Source: Verrucomicrobiaceae bacterium (GTDB lineage Bacteria; Verrucomicrobiota; Verrucomicrobiia; Verrucomicrobiales; Akkermansiaceae). From it: a stretch of DNA of 64,000 bases. The stretch spans positions 1 to 64,000 of the forward strand of contig JAIXQH010000027.1 of the NCBI GenBank assembly GCA_027484055.1, written 5' to 3'. Shown piece by piece: positions 9,259-18,385 of the stretch (position 1 is the first letter of the stretch; each line of letters opens with the position of its first letter). Below the pieces are notes generated by a model. That model saw only the letters and a program-made list of their open reading frames with translations. It searched no databases and had not been told where the DNA came from. The translations under genes were made by a program, and so were the position numbers.

Positions 9259-10437
9259 TTAGGAGTTCTCAATGATCGCCGCGCCGGATCCTGGACGGGA
9301 GAGGAAGAGCGTGGCGGATTTCCCAGTCTTGGCGAGATACTCTTCGCCAATTTTCTTGCGAATGGCTTGAGCCTCGCTGGCCCGCACCAGCGCCACGGCG
9401 CAGCCACCGAAACCACCACCGGTCATCCGGCAGCCAATCACACCACCCCCCAGACCGATGTTGCTGGCGAGTTCGACCACCAGATCGAGTTCTTCGCAAC
9501 TCACTTCGTAATCGTCCCGCAAGGAAGCGTGGCTTTCATACATGAGTGTGCCGAGGCGCTCCCATTGGCCGGCACGAAGACAGTGGGCCGCTTCTAGAGT
9601 GCGGTCATTTTCACCGATGACGTGGCGTGCGCGGCGGTAGATGAGTGGATCGAGTTTGGACTTCGCTGCTTCGAGGTCTGCGAGGGTGGCATCGCGAAGA
9701 GCGGTGACGTTGAGCGTCGCGGCGGCGGCCTCGCATTGGGCGCGGCGTTTGCCGTATTCGCCGTCGGCGAGCGAGTGGCGGACGTTGGTGTTGATGATGA
9801 GCATCTCGAGCGTGGAATCGTTGAAGGGAACGAGTTCTCCCTGCCGTGAGCGGCAGTCGATGAGGAGTAGATGATCCTTCTCACCCATGGTGGAGATGAA
9901 CTGGTCCATGATGCCGCAAGGCACGCCGGCAAACTCGTGTTCCGCACGCTGGCAGAGCAGCGCCTTATTCACCGGGCCAAGACTCGACCCCGTCATGGCT
10001 TCCAGCAGTGATGCCGTGGCGACTTCCAGAGCGGCGCTGCTCGACAGGCCACTGCCCAGCGGGACATTGGAGTCAATGACGGCGTTGAATCCCTTGACGG
10101 GCAGTTTCAATTTCTGAAAGCCGGCGATCACCCCGCGGACGTAGTTTGACCATTCAGGCTGACCGGGTTTTAACTCATCATCGATTTCAAAAGTGGCCAC
10201 ATCGCCCGTTGTGAGACTGTGCAGGGTGACGATCTGATCATGGGTCAGGCTGGCCGCGATGGTTGTGCGATGCTCGATGGCCATGGGCAGCACAAAGCCA
10301 TCGTTGTAATCGGTGTGCTCGCCGATCAGGTTGACGCGTCCTGGCGCGGAGGCAACCCAGGTCGGGGCGGAATCAAACGTTTTGAAGAATTCCCGCGCGG
10401 CGCGAGATTCAGTGAGGTCATTCACGGTCGTGGTCAT
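9259..10437 (-). CDS. galK: Galactokinase
   Basis: The 392-residue protein shows all GHMP-kinase signatures: [15 protein letters not shown] near residue 33 (substrate recognition), [15 protein letters not shown] near 115 (phosphate loop), and the C-terminal [13 protein letters not shown]. It phosphorylates galactose at C1 with ATP in the cytosol. The start is ATG at 10437 ([18 protein letters not shown]), about 30 codons before the first motif, as usual. It lies between a small membrane protein gene and galT in a leftward operon led by a sodium/sugar symporter, which fits import followed by phosphorylation. Confidence 0.95.
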   Translation of the reverse strand: MTTTVNDLTESRAAREFFKTFDSAPTWVASAPGRVNLIGEHTDYNDGFVLPMAIEHRTTIAASLTHDQIVTLHSLTTGDVATFEIDDELKPGQPEWSNYVRGVIAGFQKLKLPVKGFNAVIDSNVPLGSGLSSSAALEVATASLLEAMTGSSLGPVNKALLCQRAEHEFAGVPCGIMDQFISTMGEKDHLLLIDCRSRQGELVPFNDSTLEMLIINTNVRHSLADGEYGKRRAQCEAAAATLNVTALRDATLADLEAAKSKLDPLIYRRARHVIGENDRTLEAAHCLRAGQWERLGTLMYESHASLRDDYEVSCEELDLVVELASNIGLGGGVIGCRMTGGGFGGCAVALVRASEAQAIRKKIGEEYLAKTGKSATLFLSRPGSGAAIIENS

Positions 10438-10469
10438 GGTGGAATTCAAAAGGCGTCCTTGTTGCACCT

Positions 10470-10670
10470 CTATTTCGAGCGAGCCCGCAAAGCTAACGTC
10501 AACATCGTTGCGCCGAAAAGCAGCAGGAGGGAACCCCAAGAGATATTGATGTTATGGTCGAGCGACTTCGCATAGATTTCACTGCCTTTGGTGAGAACAC
10601 CGAAGGCGACGAGTATGATGCCGAAAAGGCTGAAAAGAATGCCAATTGGCAGGCGGAGATCAAAGTTCAT
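10470..10670 (-). CDS. Small two-helix membrane protein in the galactose operon
   Basis: The 66-residue protein has two predicted transmembrane helices (about residues 8-27 and 44-62) joined by a short polar loop, and a basic C-terminal tail. It lies 21 bp after the symporter and 32 bp before galK, all leftward. Its size and position suggest an accessory subunit or stabiliser of the symporter, but that is inference. I do not recognise a named family. The ATG at 10670 is the only reasonable start. Confidence 0.75.
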   Translation of the reverse strand: MNFDLRLPIGILFSLFGIILVAFGVLTKGSEIYAKSLDHNINISWGSLLLLFGATMLTLALRARSK

Positions 10671-10691
10671 GGAATGAAAATGGGTTGAGAC

Positions 10692-12470
10692 TTAACGGAA
10701 GATGATGTTCAGGATCAGGGCGACAACCAAGACGACAGAACCGACGACGGCTGGACGCTTCCAGAGCGGTTCGCCCTCTTCCTTGATCTTGTCGGTGAGT
10801 GAATAGACCAAGCCGACGAGTTCGCCATCGGTCTTGGTACGCTTGGTGGCAAGCGACACCCCGATGGTGATCACGAAGCAGAAGCTCCAAGCGATGATGG
10901 CGAGCCAGAAATTCTGAGCCATGCTGGAGGAGTAACCGAATTTAGCACCTAACCAACCACCTTGGACCCATGGGATACCGTCACCGATTGCGGACAATGG
11001 AACCGGGGAGCTGATGCCGTGGAAGATCATGGCGCAGATGGTTCCAGCAAGAAGACCGAAGAAGGCCCCATGACCGGTGGCCCGTTTCCAGAACATCCCT
11101 AGCAGGAAGGTGGCGAAAACCGGCGCGTTGACGAAGCCGAAGACCAACTGCAGGAAGTCCATGATGTTATTCACGTTCTTCGCGACGTAGGCAAAGCCCA
11201 CGGAAATAACGATCCCTGCGACGGTGGCGAACTTGGCCATCCACATGTAGTGGGCGTCGGATTTACCCTTGGCGATGTAGGATTGATAGATGTCGTAGGT
11301 CCAGACGGTGTTGAAGGCGGTGACGTTGCCCGCCATGCCGGACATGAACGAAGCCATCAGCGCGGTGAGCGCTAGACCCAGCATGCCAGTCGGCAAGTAG
11401 TAGGCGATGAGTGATGGAATCACGAGGTTGTAATCCGTCGCACCCGTGACGCCGAGCGGGATGGTGTAGTTTGATCCCGCTTTGGCCATGAGGCCCAAGG
11501 CGATCATGCCGGGCAGGATGACGATGAACGGAAACAGCATTTTTGGAACGGCGCCGATGATCGGAGTGCGGCGGGCATCACCCATGCTCTTGGCGGCCAT
11601 GGCGCGCTGGACAACCAGGAAGTCCGTGCACCAGTAACCGAAGGAAAGCACGAACCCGAGACCGAAGACCATGCCGAACCACTCGACGCCCATCGGGTTT
11701 GCGGTCGATCCCATGTATTCCCACGAGTGAACGAATTCTGGCCCCTTGCTCGCCGTCAACGACGTCACCAATCCGTTCCAGCCGCCGAGATCATAAAGAC
11801 CGATGATGACCAAGGGCGCGAAACCAAGCACGATGAGGAAGAACTGAAGCACTTCCGTGTAGATCGCGGATGAGAGTCCGCCCTTGAGCACATAGGCCAG
11901 AACAACCACCGAGGAAATGATCAGCGAAACATTGTAATCCCACTTGAGCAGGAGATGGAGCAGCGCGGCCAAGGCGTGCAACGAGGCCCCGGAAGACGCC
12001 ACCGTCATCACCGCGAAGGCAATCGCATTCAAGCCCCGGGTCTTCTCATCGAAGCGCAGCTTCAGGTATTCCGGCACCGAGCGAGCCCGCGAACCGTAGT
12101 AGAAAGGCATCATGAAAATCGCGAGGAAGATCATCGCCGGAATCGCACCCACCCAGTAGAAGTGAGCGGTCATGATCCCGTATTTCGCGCCAGACGCAGC
12201 CATGCCGATCACCTCCTGCGCGCCGAGATTGGCGGAGAGGAAAGCCAGACCGGTCACCCACACGGGGATGGATCGCCCTGAAGTTAGGAAGTCGGAAGCG
12301 GACTTCACATACTTTTTCAGTACGAATCCGATGCCGACGACGACCAGGATGTAAATTCCAAGAATCGCATAATCCACCGCGTGGAGATTGATCTGAGGGG
12401 TGGTCGCGGTGGCTTGCGAGGCACCGAGAGCGCCAGAAGCCAGAATGGGTGAGAATGGTAGGTGGATCAT
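10692..12470 (-). CDS. SGLT-type sodium/sugar symporter
   Basis: The 592-residue protein carries many transmembrane helices and SSS-family motifs: a DFLTSGRSIPVWVTGLAFLSANLGAQE-like region in the first quarter, YWCTDFLVVQRAM, and a long helix-rich C-terminus. Sodium/galactose and sodium/glucose symporters have this arrangement. It should import galactose or a related sugar across the inner membrane. The ATG at 12470 (MIHLPFSPIL) gives a plausible N-terminus; a longer frame upstream looks like non-coding DNA. It heads the operon with galK and galT. The about 200 bp upstream (12471-12675) should hold the operon promoter, but I see no clear operator. Confidence 0.9.
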   Translation of the reverse strand: MIHLPFSPILASGALGASQATATTPQINLHAVDYAILGIYILVVVGIGFVLKKYVKSASDFLTSGRSIPVWVTGLAFLSANLGAQEVIGMAASGAKYGIMTAHFYWVGAIPAMIFLAIFMMPFYYGSRARSVPEYLKLRFDEKTRGLNAIAFAVMTVASSGASLHALAALLHLLLKWDYNVSLIISSVVVLAYVLKGGLSSAIYTEVLQFFLIVLGFAPLVIIGLYDLGGWNGLVTSLTASKGPEFVHSWEYMGSTANPMGVEWFGMVFGLGFVLSFGYWCTDFLVVQRAMAAKSMGDARRTPIIGAVPKMLFPFIVILPGMIALGLMAKAGSNYTIPLGVTGATDYNLVIPSLIAYYLPTGMLGLALTALMASFMSGMAGNVTAFNTVWTYDIYQSYIAKGKSDAHYMWMAKFATVAGIVISVGFAYVAKNVNNIMDFLQLVFGFVNAPVFATFLLGMFWKRATGHGAFFGLLAGTICAMIFHGISSPVPLSAIGDGIPWVQGGWLGAKFGYSSSMAQNFWLAIIAWSFCFVITIGVSLATKRTKTDGELVGLVYSLTDKIKEEGEPLWKRPAVVGSVVLVVALILNIIFR

Positions 12471-12675
12471 GGATGGTTCGGAAAAAATTGCCCATCTCGA
12501 TGAGGGGCGATGTGTCACGGGCTATCTTTTGAGTATTTTTTGGGAAATCATTACCTAGCCTCACAGGCTTTGATTGCCTTTTGAGGTGGAGCGATGTCAA
12601 GCCTCTTCGGCCTAGAAGACAATCTACCGACCATTCACCGAGCGATGAGGGGATTAGTGACACCGCATTCTACAC

Positions 12676-13128
12676 GGAATCCGCAGTTAGAAAGCGGAAT
12701 GAGATTACAACTGGGTCATGTGACAGCTGACGGGGTGGCTTGGGTGGGGGCAAACAGCAGCCATGGTGGAATCCTCCCCGTGGTTAGATTCAACTGCGGC
12801 GCAGTTTGGCCCAACCATTGTTCAAGCTTCTGGTAGGCTTGCTTTAGGAAGCTAGCGAATTTGCTGCTAACGGCACAGGTGGCGTTCGGGCTGGAGCGAG
12901 GCAAGGGTTAGTTTTTGGCGATCACTCCGCAGAGTTGGAGGAAATGATCCCACACCACCAATCCGCCGTTCGGAGTCAGCGCCTCGTCGCTGCCCCGCAG
13001 GCAAGAATTTGAAATCCAGCGCCCTTTCACCCATTCGGTGAACCGATGAATCGTTGGTTTTCGTCTTCAAACGCAGCTACGATGAGCGCTTGCGCCTCCC
13101 ATCTTTAATCTCAACTGCGGATTAGAGG
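12676..13128 (-). mobile_element. Decayed insertion sequence with transposase remnant
   Basis: AATCCGCAGTT at 12679-12689 and its reverse complement at 13113-13123 mark inverted ends. Between them, minus-strand frames hold broken pieces of a transposase-like protein: ALTPNGGLVVWDHFLQLCG with a stop just after (about 12911-12980), and LPRSSPNATCAVSSKFASFL further on. The TPNGGL and RSSPNA segments recall the N-terminus of IS1380/IS4-type transposases, by memory rather than search. At about 450 bp with frameshifts and stops it is an inactive deletion derivative. No target-site duplication was found. Confidence 0.5.
13098..13128. repeat. 31-bp repeat, probable insertion-sequence end (copy 2)
   Basis: Identical over 31 bp to 7365-7395, same orientation. 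Here it lies just beyond the 5' side of the decayed transposase, so it is probably the right end of that element. The leader of the zincin gene follows after about 20 bp. Confidence 0.75.
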
Positions 13129-13173
13129 ATCATCTGACTTGTGTCGCAAGGACGAGGACGCTAGCAAGTGGGC

Positions 13174-13539
13174 ATGAACTTTGAAACGCTGAGCGCTTGG
13201 GCCGATGAGGAATTGAAGTCGTTGGTGAAAGTGCTGCCGGCGGACATTCAGGAGGCGGCGAAGCAGGTAGCCATTTCATTTGAGGAGAAGCCTGGAGCAG
13301 GGTTGGAGGATGGCTCGCTTGAGGGCGATGAGTTGGGCCTGTTTGAAGGGCCTTGCGCGGTGGATGTCACCGAGGCGGATTCGCTGCCACGGATCCGTTT
13401 ATTTCTCTCCAACTTGTGGGAATGGGTCGGCGAGGAGGAGCATGATTTTCGCGATGAAGTGGGCACCACGTTCCTGCACGAACTCGGCCACTACCTCGGC
13501 TGGGACGAGGAGGAAGTCGCGGAACGCGGGCTGGAATAA
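13174..13539 (+). CDS. Putative zinc metalloprotease, MTP/zincin-like family
   Basis: The 121-residue protein has a single HELGH zinc motif near its C-terminus, in FLHELGHYLGWDEEEV. It matches the small bacterial proteins with a minimal zincin fold (PF06262-type) in length and motif position. Peptidase activity is predicted but unproven for the family. It is acidic and lacks a signal peptide, so it should be cytosolic. The ATG at 13174 (MNFETLSAWADEEL) is preferred; a GTG two codons upstream is possible. Its leader resembles that of the truncated ORF at 7309. Confidence 0.85.
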   Translation: MNFETLSAWADEELKSLVKVLPADIQEAAKQVAISFEEKPGAGLEDGSLEGDELGLFEGPCAVDVTEADSLPRIRLFLSNLWEWVGEEEHDFRDEVGTTFLHELGHYLGWDEEEVAERGLE

Positions 13540-13621
13540 GACCCCGGCTTCTGGCAGGGACCGATCTCCGAGCGGTCCGGCGAATGGGAAAGCCCGTGAT
13601 AAAGCCGGGCCGACCAGGTAT

Positions 13622-13664
13622 GGGTAGGACATTCGACCGGACTGCCCTGAAGTCCGTCCCTACC
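13622..13664. terminator. Imperfect hairpin between convergent genes
   Basis: CGGACT (13638-13643) pairs with AGTCCG (13651-13656), and the flanks GGTAGGA and TCCCTACC extend the stem with a bulge. It lies between the convergent zincin and HAD genes, so it could end transcription both ways. It has no T-tract. Its GGACTGCCCTGAAGTCC core resembles dispersed repeats I recall from related genomes, so it may simply be a repeat. Confidence 0.4.
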
Positions 13665-13698
13665 TTGGAGAAAGCCCCAGCCTTGTCTCCAGCCGGAC

Positions 13699-14580
13699 CT
13701 AAAAGGTGGGCGCGGCGACGGTGGCGTTATCCCGCTCCTCGCTGCGGCGACGGAGAATTCGGTCTGCCGTTTCAGTGACCATTTCGGAAAGCAGCAGCCA
13801 GAGGTGCGAGCCTTGGCGGTAGTCGGCTGGGGCGATGTGTTTCACCCGTCCTGCATGAGTCGAGAGTTGGAAACATTTCCTAAATGATTTCCCACTCGCG
13901 TCCTCTGGATTGTAAACGGCGATGCCTTGGCCACCATTGCGCGCCATGACGGTGAAGCAAGGCACGTCGGTCGGGCCATCACCGACATAAACCATGTTTT
14001 CAAAAGGAATGGGCCGTTGCTCGGGCGGCATGTGGTCGTTCACATCTTGGTCGTAACCAAGCATCCCTTTGTTGATGCGGAAGAGGAACTGAGTCTTGGT
14101 GGTGTGGGAAATTGCCCGCTTGGGGAAACTGATGCGGCCCTCGCTGTCTTCGCCAAATTCGCAGCCGAACATGGCTTTGACGTAGGGCTTGAGGCGGGAG
14201 CCGTCGAGCAGGGCCTTGAGGCCGGAAGAAATGATGTAGTGCTCGACTTTGATCCCGGCGGCCTCGTGCTCAGGGCGGAGCGCGGCTTTCGGCAGGTCTT
14301 CAAATAGCTCGGGCAGGCCAGGGAAAAAGCGCAGACCTGCGCCTAGCTCGGTGAGCCTGGCGTTTGAGACGTTGTCCATGCCCAAGTAGTCGAGCAGGCA
14401 TTTCATGTAGGCCAGCTCGCCATCCCATTTGTGGTCGTGGACGAGTGTATTGCACCTCGCCCAGAACTGCGAGGGGTCGATCCCGAACTCTGGGAACACC
14501 ACGTCGTCCTGCATGTAGCGCGGGCTGAGGGTCTGATCGTAGTCGTAAACCAGTGCGATGGTATTCTGTGGTGCAGCCAT
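13699..14580 (-). CDS. HAD-superfamily hydrolase
   Basis: The 293-residue protein has the HAD nucleophile motif DYDQTL (residues 13-18), the motif II Ser within YIISSG near 135, and [12 protein letters not shown] as motif IV near 219. The long insert between motif I and II fits a cap domain. It is probably a cytosolic phosphatase; the substrate cannot be deduced. The ATG at 14580 ([18 protein letters not shown]) is preferred over an upstream GTG-type start. It is divergent from the ABC exporter at 14668, with 87 bp between. Confidence 0.8.
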   Translation of the reverse strand: MAAPQNTIALVYDYDQTLSPRYMQDDVVFPEFGIDPSQFWARCNTLVHDHKWDGELAYMKCLLDYLGMDNVSNARLTELGAGLRFFPGLPELFEDLPKAALRPEHEAAGIKVEHYIISSGLKALLDGSRLKPYVKAMFGCEFGEDSEGRISFPKRAISHTTKTQFLFRINKGMLGYDQDVNDHMPPEQRPIPFENMVYVGDGPTDVPCFTVMARNGGQGIAVYNPEDASGKSFRKCFQLSTHAGRVKHIAPADYRQGSHLWLLLSEMVTETADRILRRRSEERDNATVAAPTF

Positions 14581-14667
14581 GGTAGCAGTAACCAAACAAG
14601 TGCAAGCCGTCTGGACAAGGCTGAAATGGCCGATTTGTAGGATTTACCGGGAAAATAGCGTCGAAGA

Positions 14668-16506
14668 ATGGCGCTTGCCCAAGATCGAGCCACTAGAGAA
14701 ACTCTCTCCTTCGTTGTGACTCAATATCTTCCTTATTATAAATACCTTCGCGCGGTGCGGTGGCAGTTCGTTCTGGGCATTATAGCCGGGCTTCTCTACG
14801 CCGTCGCCACCGGGGCTGGCATGCCTTTGATGGTGGATGTGGTTTTCCCGGTGCTCTTTCGCGAGCCGGGCAAGACGAGTGATTGGTATAAGGTCTGGTT
14901 GAGTAGCCAGCTGGGCGCGGTATCTCAAGACCGTCTGCTGTTTATCACCTGTCTCTGGATTCCTGCAGTCTTCTTGTTCCGGGCCATCGCAGGATATATG
15001 AATTCCTATCTCATTCAATTTGTCGGGCAAAAGGTGCTGGAGGAAATTCGGATTGATTTATTTATTAAGCTGCAATCTCTCCCACTATCATTTTATCGGA
15101 ATAATAAATCCGGTGATTTACTGGCTAGGCTGATGAATGACACGGCGGTGCTGAAGCAGATCGTGGCAAATACATCGAGCGATCTGATTAAGCAGCCTGC
15201 GACGTTGATCACAGCGGTTGGATTCTTGCTCTACAAGGCGGTTACGAATCATAGTTTCTTCATAGCGATGATCGCGATGTTGACGATGCCGTTATGCATC
15301 TTGATCATCCGCAGCGCGGGAAAGAAGCTCGCAATGCGTGCAAAAGTCCTTCAAAATCAAGGCGGTACAATGACGGCGGCACTTGCAGAAACTTTGCAAG
15401 CACCGCTAGAGATACGGGCGTATAATTTAGAAGCTCGTCAAATTTCCGTTTTTCGTCGCCGGACGAACGAGATGCTGAGGGTGAGCATGAAGGTGGTAAA
15501 ATATCGGCAAGCGATCTCGCCATCGATCGAGGTGGTGGCTGCTGCAGGATTTGCCTTTGCGCTCTTTATGGGGGTGCGTGCAGGGATGACGCTTAAGGAT
15601 TTCATGACGCTGGGAATGGCGTTGTTTATGTCATACGAGCCTATCAAGAAGTTAGGAATGGTTCATTCGCAAGTGAAGCAGGGGGATGCGTCGATTGACC
15701 GGATCAATCACATTGCGCTGCAGCCGGACACTCTGCTGGATCCAGAAGTTCCAGTGGTGTTTACCCCACCGCATGAAGCGATTGCTTTTGAAAATCTCTC
15801 GTTCTCATACAAGGAAGAGCCAACCTTGAAGAATTTAAAGCTCCGCATCCCGATCGGCCAAGTCATCGCGCTGGTGGGGCCGAGTGGCGCTGGGAAATCG
15901 ACCTTCGCGAACTTGGTTCCCCGGTTTTATGATCCGCAGTCCGGCGGAATCACCTTCGACGGGGTGGATATTCGCGCCTTTGCGAAAAAGGATTTACGCA
16001 ACGCCATCGCGGTGGTGCCCCAGATGCCGGCGCTGTTTCTCGGCTCAATCACGGAGAATATTCGAATCGGCCGTGAAACTGCAACCGATGCGGAAGTCGA
16101 ACAAGCGGCGCGGAAGGCGAATGCCCATGATTTCATCACTCAGTTGCCGAATGGTTACCAAACCGAAGTCGGTGAGCGGGGGGATTTGTTGTCAGGGGGG
16201 CAGCGCCAACGCATCGCAATCGCCCGTGCTTTCTTAAAGGATGCTCCAATCTTGATTCTCGACGAGGCGACCAGCGCCCTTGACTCTGAAAGCGAAGCGA
16301 TGGTGCAGCAGGCACTTGTCGCGCTTGTGAAGGGGCGGACGACGTTCATCATCGCCCACCGTTACAGCACCATCACCATCGCCGATAGGATCCTCGTTTT
16401 CCAAGCAGGTGAGATCGTGGCGGACGGGACTCACGAGTCGCTGCGGGAGACGGATTCGACTTATAAGTCGATGATTAGCAGTCAGTTCTTAGGCGCTGGC
16501 GGGTAA
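14668..16506 (+). CDS. ABC exporter half-transporter, MsbA/lipid-exporter type
   Basis: The 612-residue protein has a six-helix membrane domain (about residues 30-330) fused to an ATPase domain with Walker A GPSGAGKS near 408, signature LSGGQRQRIAIARA near 509, Walker B ILILDEATSALD and switch His IAHRYSTI. Such half-transporters dimerise to flip lipids or export drugs or peptides. Its 3' end overlaps the 3' end of a second, leftward ABC exporter gene by 18 bp. The two could be independent homodimers or partners, but convergent orientation argues against simple co-expression. Substrate unknown. Confidence 0.9.
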   Translation: MALAQDRATRETLSFVVTQYLPYYKYLRAVRWQFVLGIIAGLLYAVATGAGMPLMVDVVFPVLFREPGKTSDWYKVWLSSQLGAVSQDRLLFITCLWIPAVFLFRAIAGYMNSYLIQFVGQKVLEEIRIDLFIKLQSLPLSFYRNNKSGDLLARLMNDTAVLKQIVANTSSDLIKQPATLITAVGFLLYKAVTNHSFFIAMIAMLTMPLCILIIRSAGKKLAMRAKVLQNQGGTMTAALAETLQAPLEIRAYNLEARQISVFRRRTNEMLRVSMKVVKYRQAISPSIEVVAAAGFAFALFMGVRAGMTLKDFMTLGMALFMSYEPIKKLGMVHSQVKQGDASIDRINHIALQPDTLLDPEVPVVFTPPHEAIAFENLSFSYKEEPTLKNLKLRIPIGQVIALVGPSGAGKSTFANLVPRFYDPQSGGITFDGVDIRAFAKKDLRNAIAVVPQMPALFLGSITENIRIGRETATDAEVEQAARKANAHDFITQLPNGYQTEVGERGDLLSGGQRQRIAIARAFLKDAPILILDEATSALDSESEAMVQQALVALVKGRTTFIIAHRYSTITIADRILVFQAGEIVADGTHESLRETDSTYKSMISSQFLGAGG

Positions 16507-18234
16507 TGGCTCGGCGGCGAGGAAGGACTTTTCACAGAGCTCCGAATATTTCCCACCTTGTGCTAGCAGGGTGGTGTGGGTGCCTTGCTCGATGACTCGG
16601 CCTTTTTCCAAGACGTAAATGCGGTCGGCATTTTGGATGGTGGAAAGCCGGTGCGCGATGACAAAGGCGGTGCGGTTTTTCATGAGCTGGTCGAGCGCTT
16701 CTTGGATTTGATGCTCGGTTTCTGAATCCACGGAGGCGGTGGCTTCGTCGAGAAGTAGGATGGGCGCGTTCTTGAGCAGGGCCCGAGCGATTGAGAGGCG
16801 TTGTTTTTCGCCGCCGGATAGCTTGACCCCGCGCTCGCCGACGTTGGTTTCGAGTTGTTTCGGGAGATCTTGGACAAATCGGGTGGCTCGTGCGGCCTCC
16901 AGTGCCGACCAGAGCTGCGCGTCTGTCGCATCGCGCTTGGCGAGTTGGAGATTTTCACGGACCGTGCCGTTGAAAAGGAAGGGCTCTTGGGTCACGTAGG
17001 CGAGGTGATCGCGTAAAGACGGCTTGGCAAGGGTGCTAATGTCCTTCTCGTCGATGGTGATTTGACCGGAAGTGGTCTCGTAGAAGCGAGCCAGTAGTGA
17101 GAGCACGGTCGTTTTCCCTGCACCGGTCGAGCCGACGAGAGCGATGGTCTGGCCAGGCAGGGCATCCAGCGTGACGCTGTGTAAAGTTGGCTGGTTTTGG
17201 TAGGAAAAGGAGACATTTTCAAAACGCACATGTCCGCGAGTCGTCGCTGGCAAGGAGTCGCCTATGGTTGCGTTCGTCTCTTCCTCGGCATCCAGGATGT
17301 CGAACACCCGGTCAGCTGCCGCGCGGCCGGATAAGACCATCTGGTTCAATGAGTTCAAGCGATCGATTGGCTCGTAGAAAAGTGAAAGAAAGAGCAGGAA
17401 CTTGGTGAAATTCCCCATCGTTAATTCTCCGCTCATCACCGCGCTGCCGCCGAAGGCGAGGACTAGCACGTAACCCGTCATCCGTAAAAATGACATGCCG
17501 GGTGAGTAAATCGCCCACCATTTCATCATCCTCAAGGAGGCGATTCTTAGGACGTTGGAAAACTCATTGAACCGGCGGTGCTCTGCCGCCTCGGCCGCGT
17601 AAGCCTTGATTTGGCGGACGCCGGAGATGTTATCATGCAGCATCGCATTCAAATCAGATGCCGCATCCCGCTGATTGCGGTACCGGTCACGCCCCTTGGT
17701 GGAGTAAATCCACGCGCCCAATGCGAGGAGGGGCACGGGCAAGGTCGCCCATGCAGCGACCGTCGGGTTCAAATAAAACAAGAAGGCACCGACGCCGAGC
17801 ACTTGGAGCGCTGCGATGAGCCCCTGCTCGATGCCGTCGATCAAGACCCGCTCCATGTTCGTCACGTCCTCGACGACGCGCGTCATGATGTCCCCGGTCC
17901 GGCGCGTGTCGAACCACTGGAGCGGCAGGCGCTGGATTTTTTCGTAAAGATCCGAGCGGATGTCGAAGATGACCTTCTGCTCGAAGATGTTATTTATGTA
18001 AATCCGGAGGGCATTTAGACCGTCTTTTATGAAAAAACCGGCCAAAGCGGCGAATATCCAAAAAGAAAATTCCCCGTGTCTTGAGGGATTCGGGATGATT
18101 TGATCGATCACATACCCCGTCGCATTTGGGAAGACGAAGACCGCGAGGGTCATGCCCACCGCGCAACCCAACTGAGCTGCGGCTAGGCCAGGGTAATGGC
18201 GCAAGTAAGAAAAAACGCGTAAAATAGACTTCAT
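16489..18234 (-). CDS. ABC exporter half-transporter (second copy)
   Basis: The 581-residue protein has an N-terminal six-helix domain and a C-terminal ATPase with GSTGAGKTT, LSGGEKQRLSIARA, ILLLDEATASVD and IAHRLSTI. All catalytic residues look intact, so this is an active-site-complete half-transporter. MTRVVEDVTNMERVLIDG in the membrane domain fits the MsbA-like lipid/drug exporter group. It is clearly diverged from the neighbour at 14668. It is transcribed divergently from the coiled-coil gene at 18386, with 151 bp between the starts. Confidence 0.9.
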   Translation of the reverse strand: MKSILRVFSYLRHYPGLAAAQLGCAVGMTLAVFVFPNATGYVIDQIIPNPSRHGEFSFWIFAALAGFFIKDGLNALRIYINNIFEQKVIFDIRSDLYEKIQRLPLQWFDTRRTGDIMTRVVEDVTNMERVLIDGIEQGLIAALQVLGVGAFLFYLNPTVAAWATLPVPLLALGAWIYSTKGRDRYRNQRDAASDLNAMLHDNISGVRQIKAYAAEAAEHRRFNEFSNVLRIASLRMMKWWAIYSPGMSFLRMTGYVLVLAFGGSAVMSGELTMGNFTKFLLFLSLFYEPIDRLNSLNQMVLSGRAAADRVFDILDAEEETNATIGDSLPATTRGHVRFENVSFSYQNQPTLHSVTLDALPGQTIALVGSTGAGKTTVLSLLARFYETTSGQITIDEKDISTLAKPSLRDHLAYVTQEPFLFNGTVRENLQLAKRDATDAQLWSALEAARATRFVQDLPKQLETNVGERGVKLSGGEKQRLSIARALLKNAPILLLDEATASVDSETEHQIQEALDQLMKNRTAFVIAHRLSTIQNADRIYVLEKGRVIEQGTHTTLLAQGGKYSELCEKSFLAAEPLPASA

Positions 18235-18385
18235 GGCTGCACGGCAAGCGATGCCTTTGCGCCGCTACTTTGTAAAGGTAAGGAGGGTGAAGATGAAAAC
18301 TAGATGAAATTTGAGATTGCGGAGGTCAATTGGGACTTCCTAGTCTTCTCCCACACACGGAATTTAAAGTTCACAACAAAACCCC

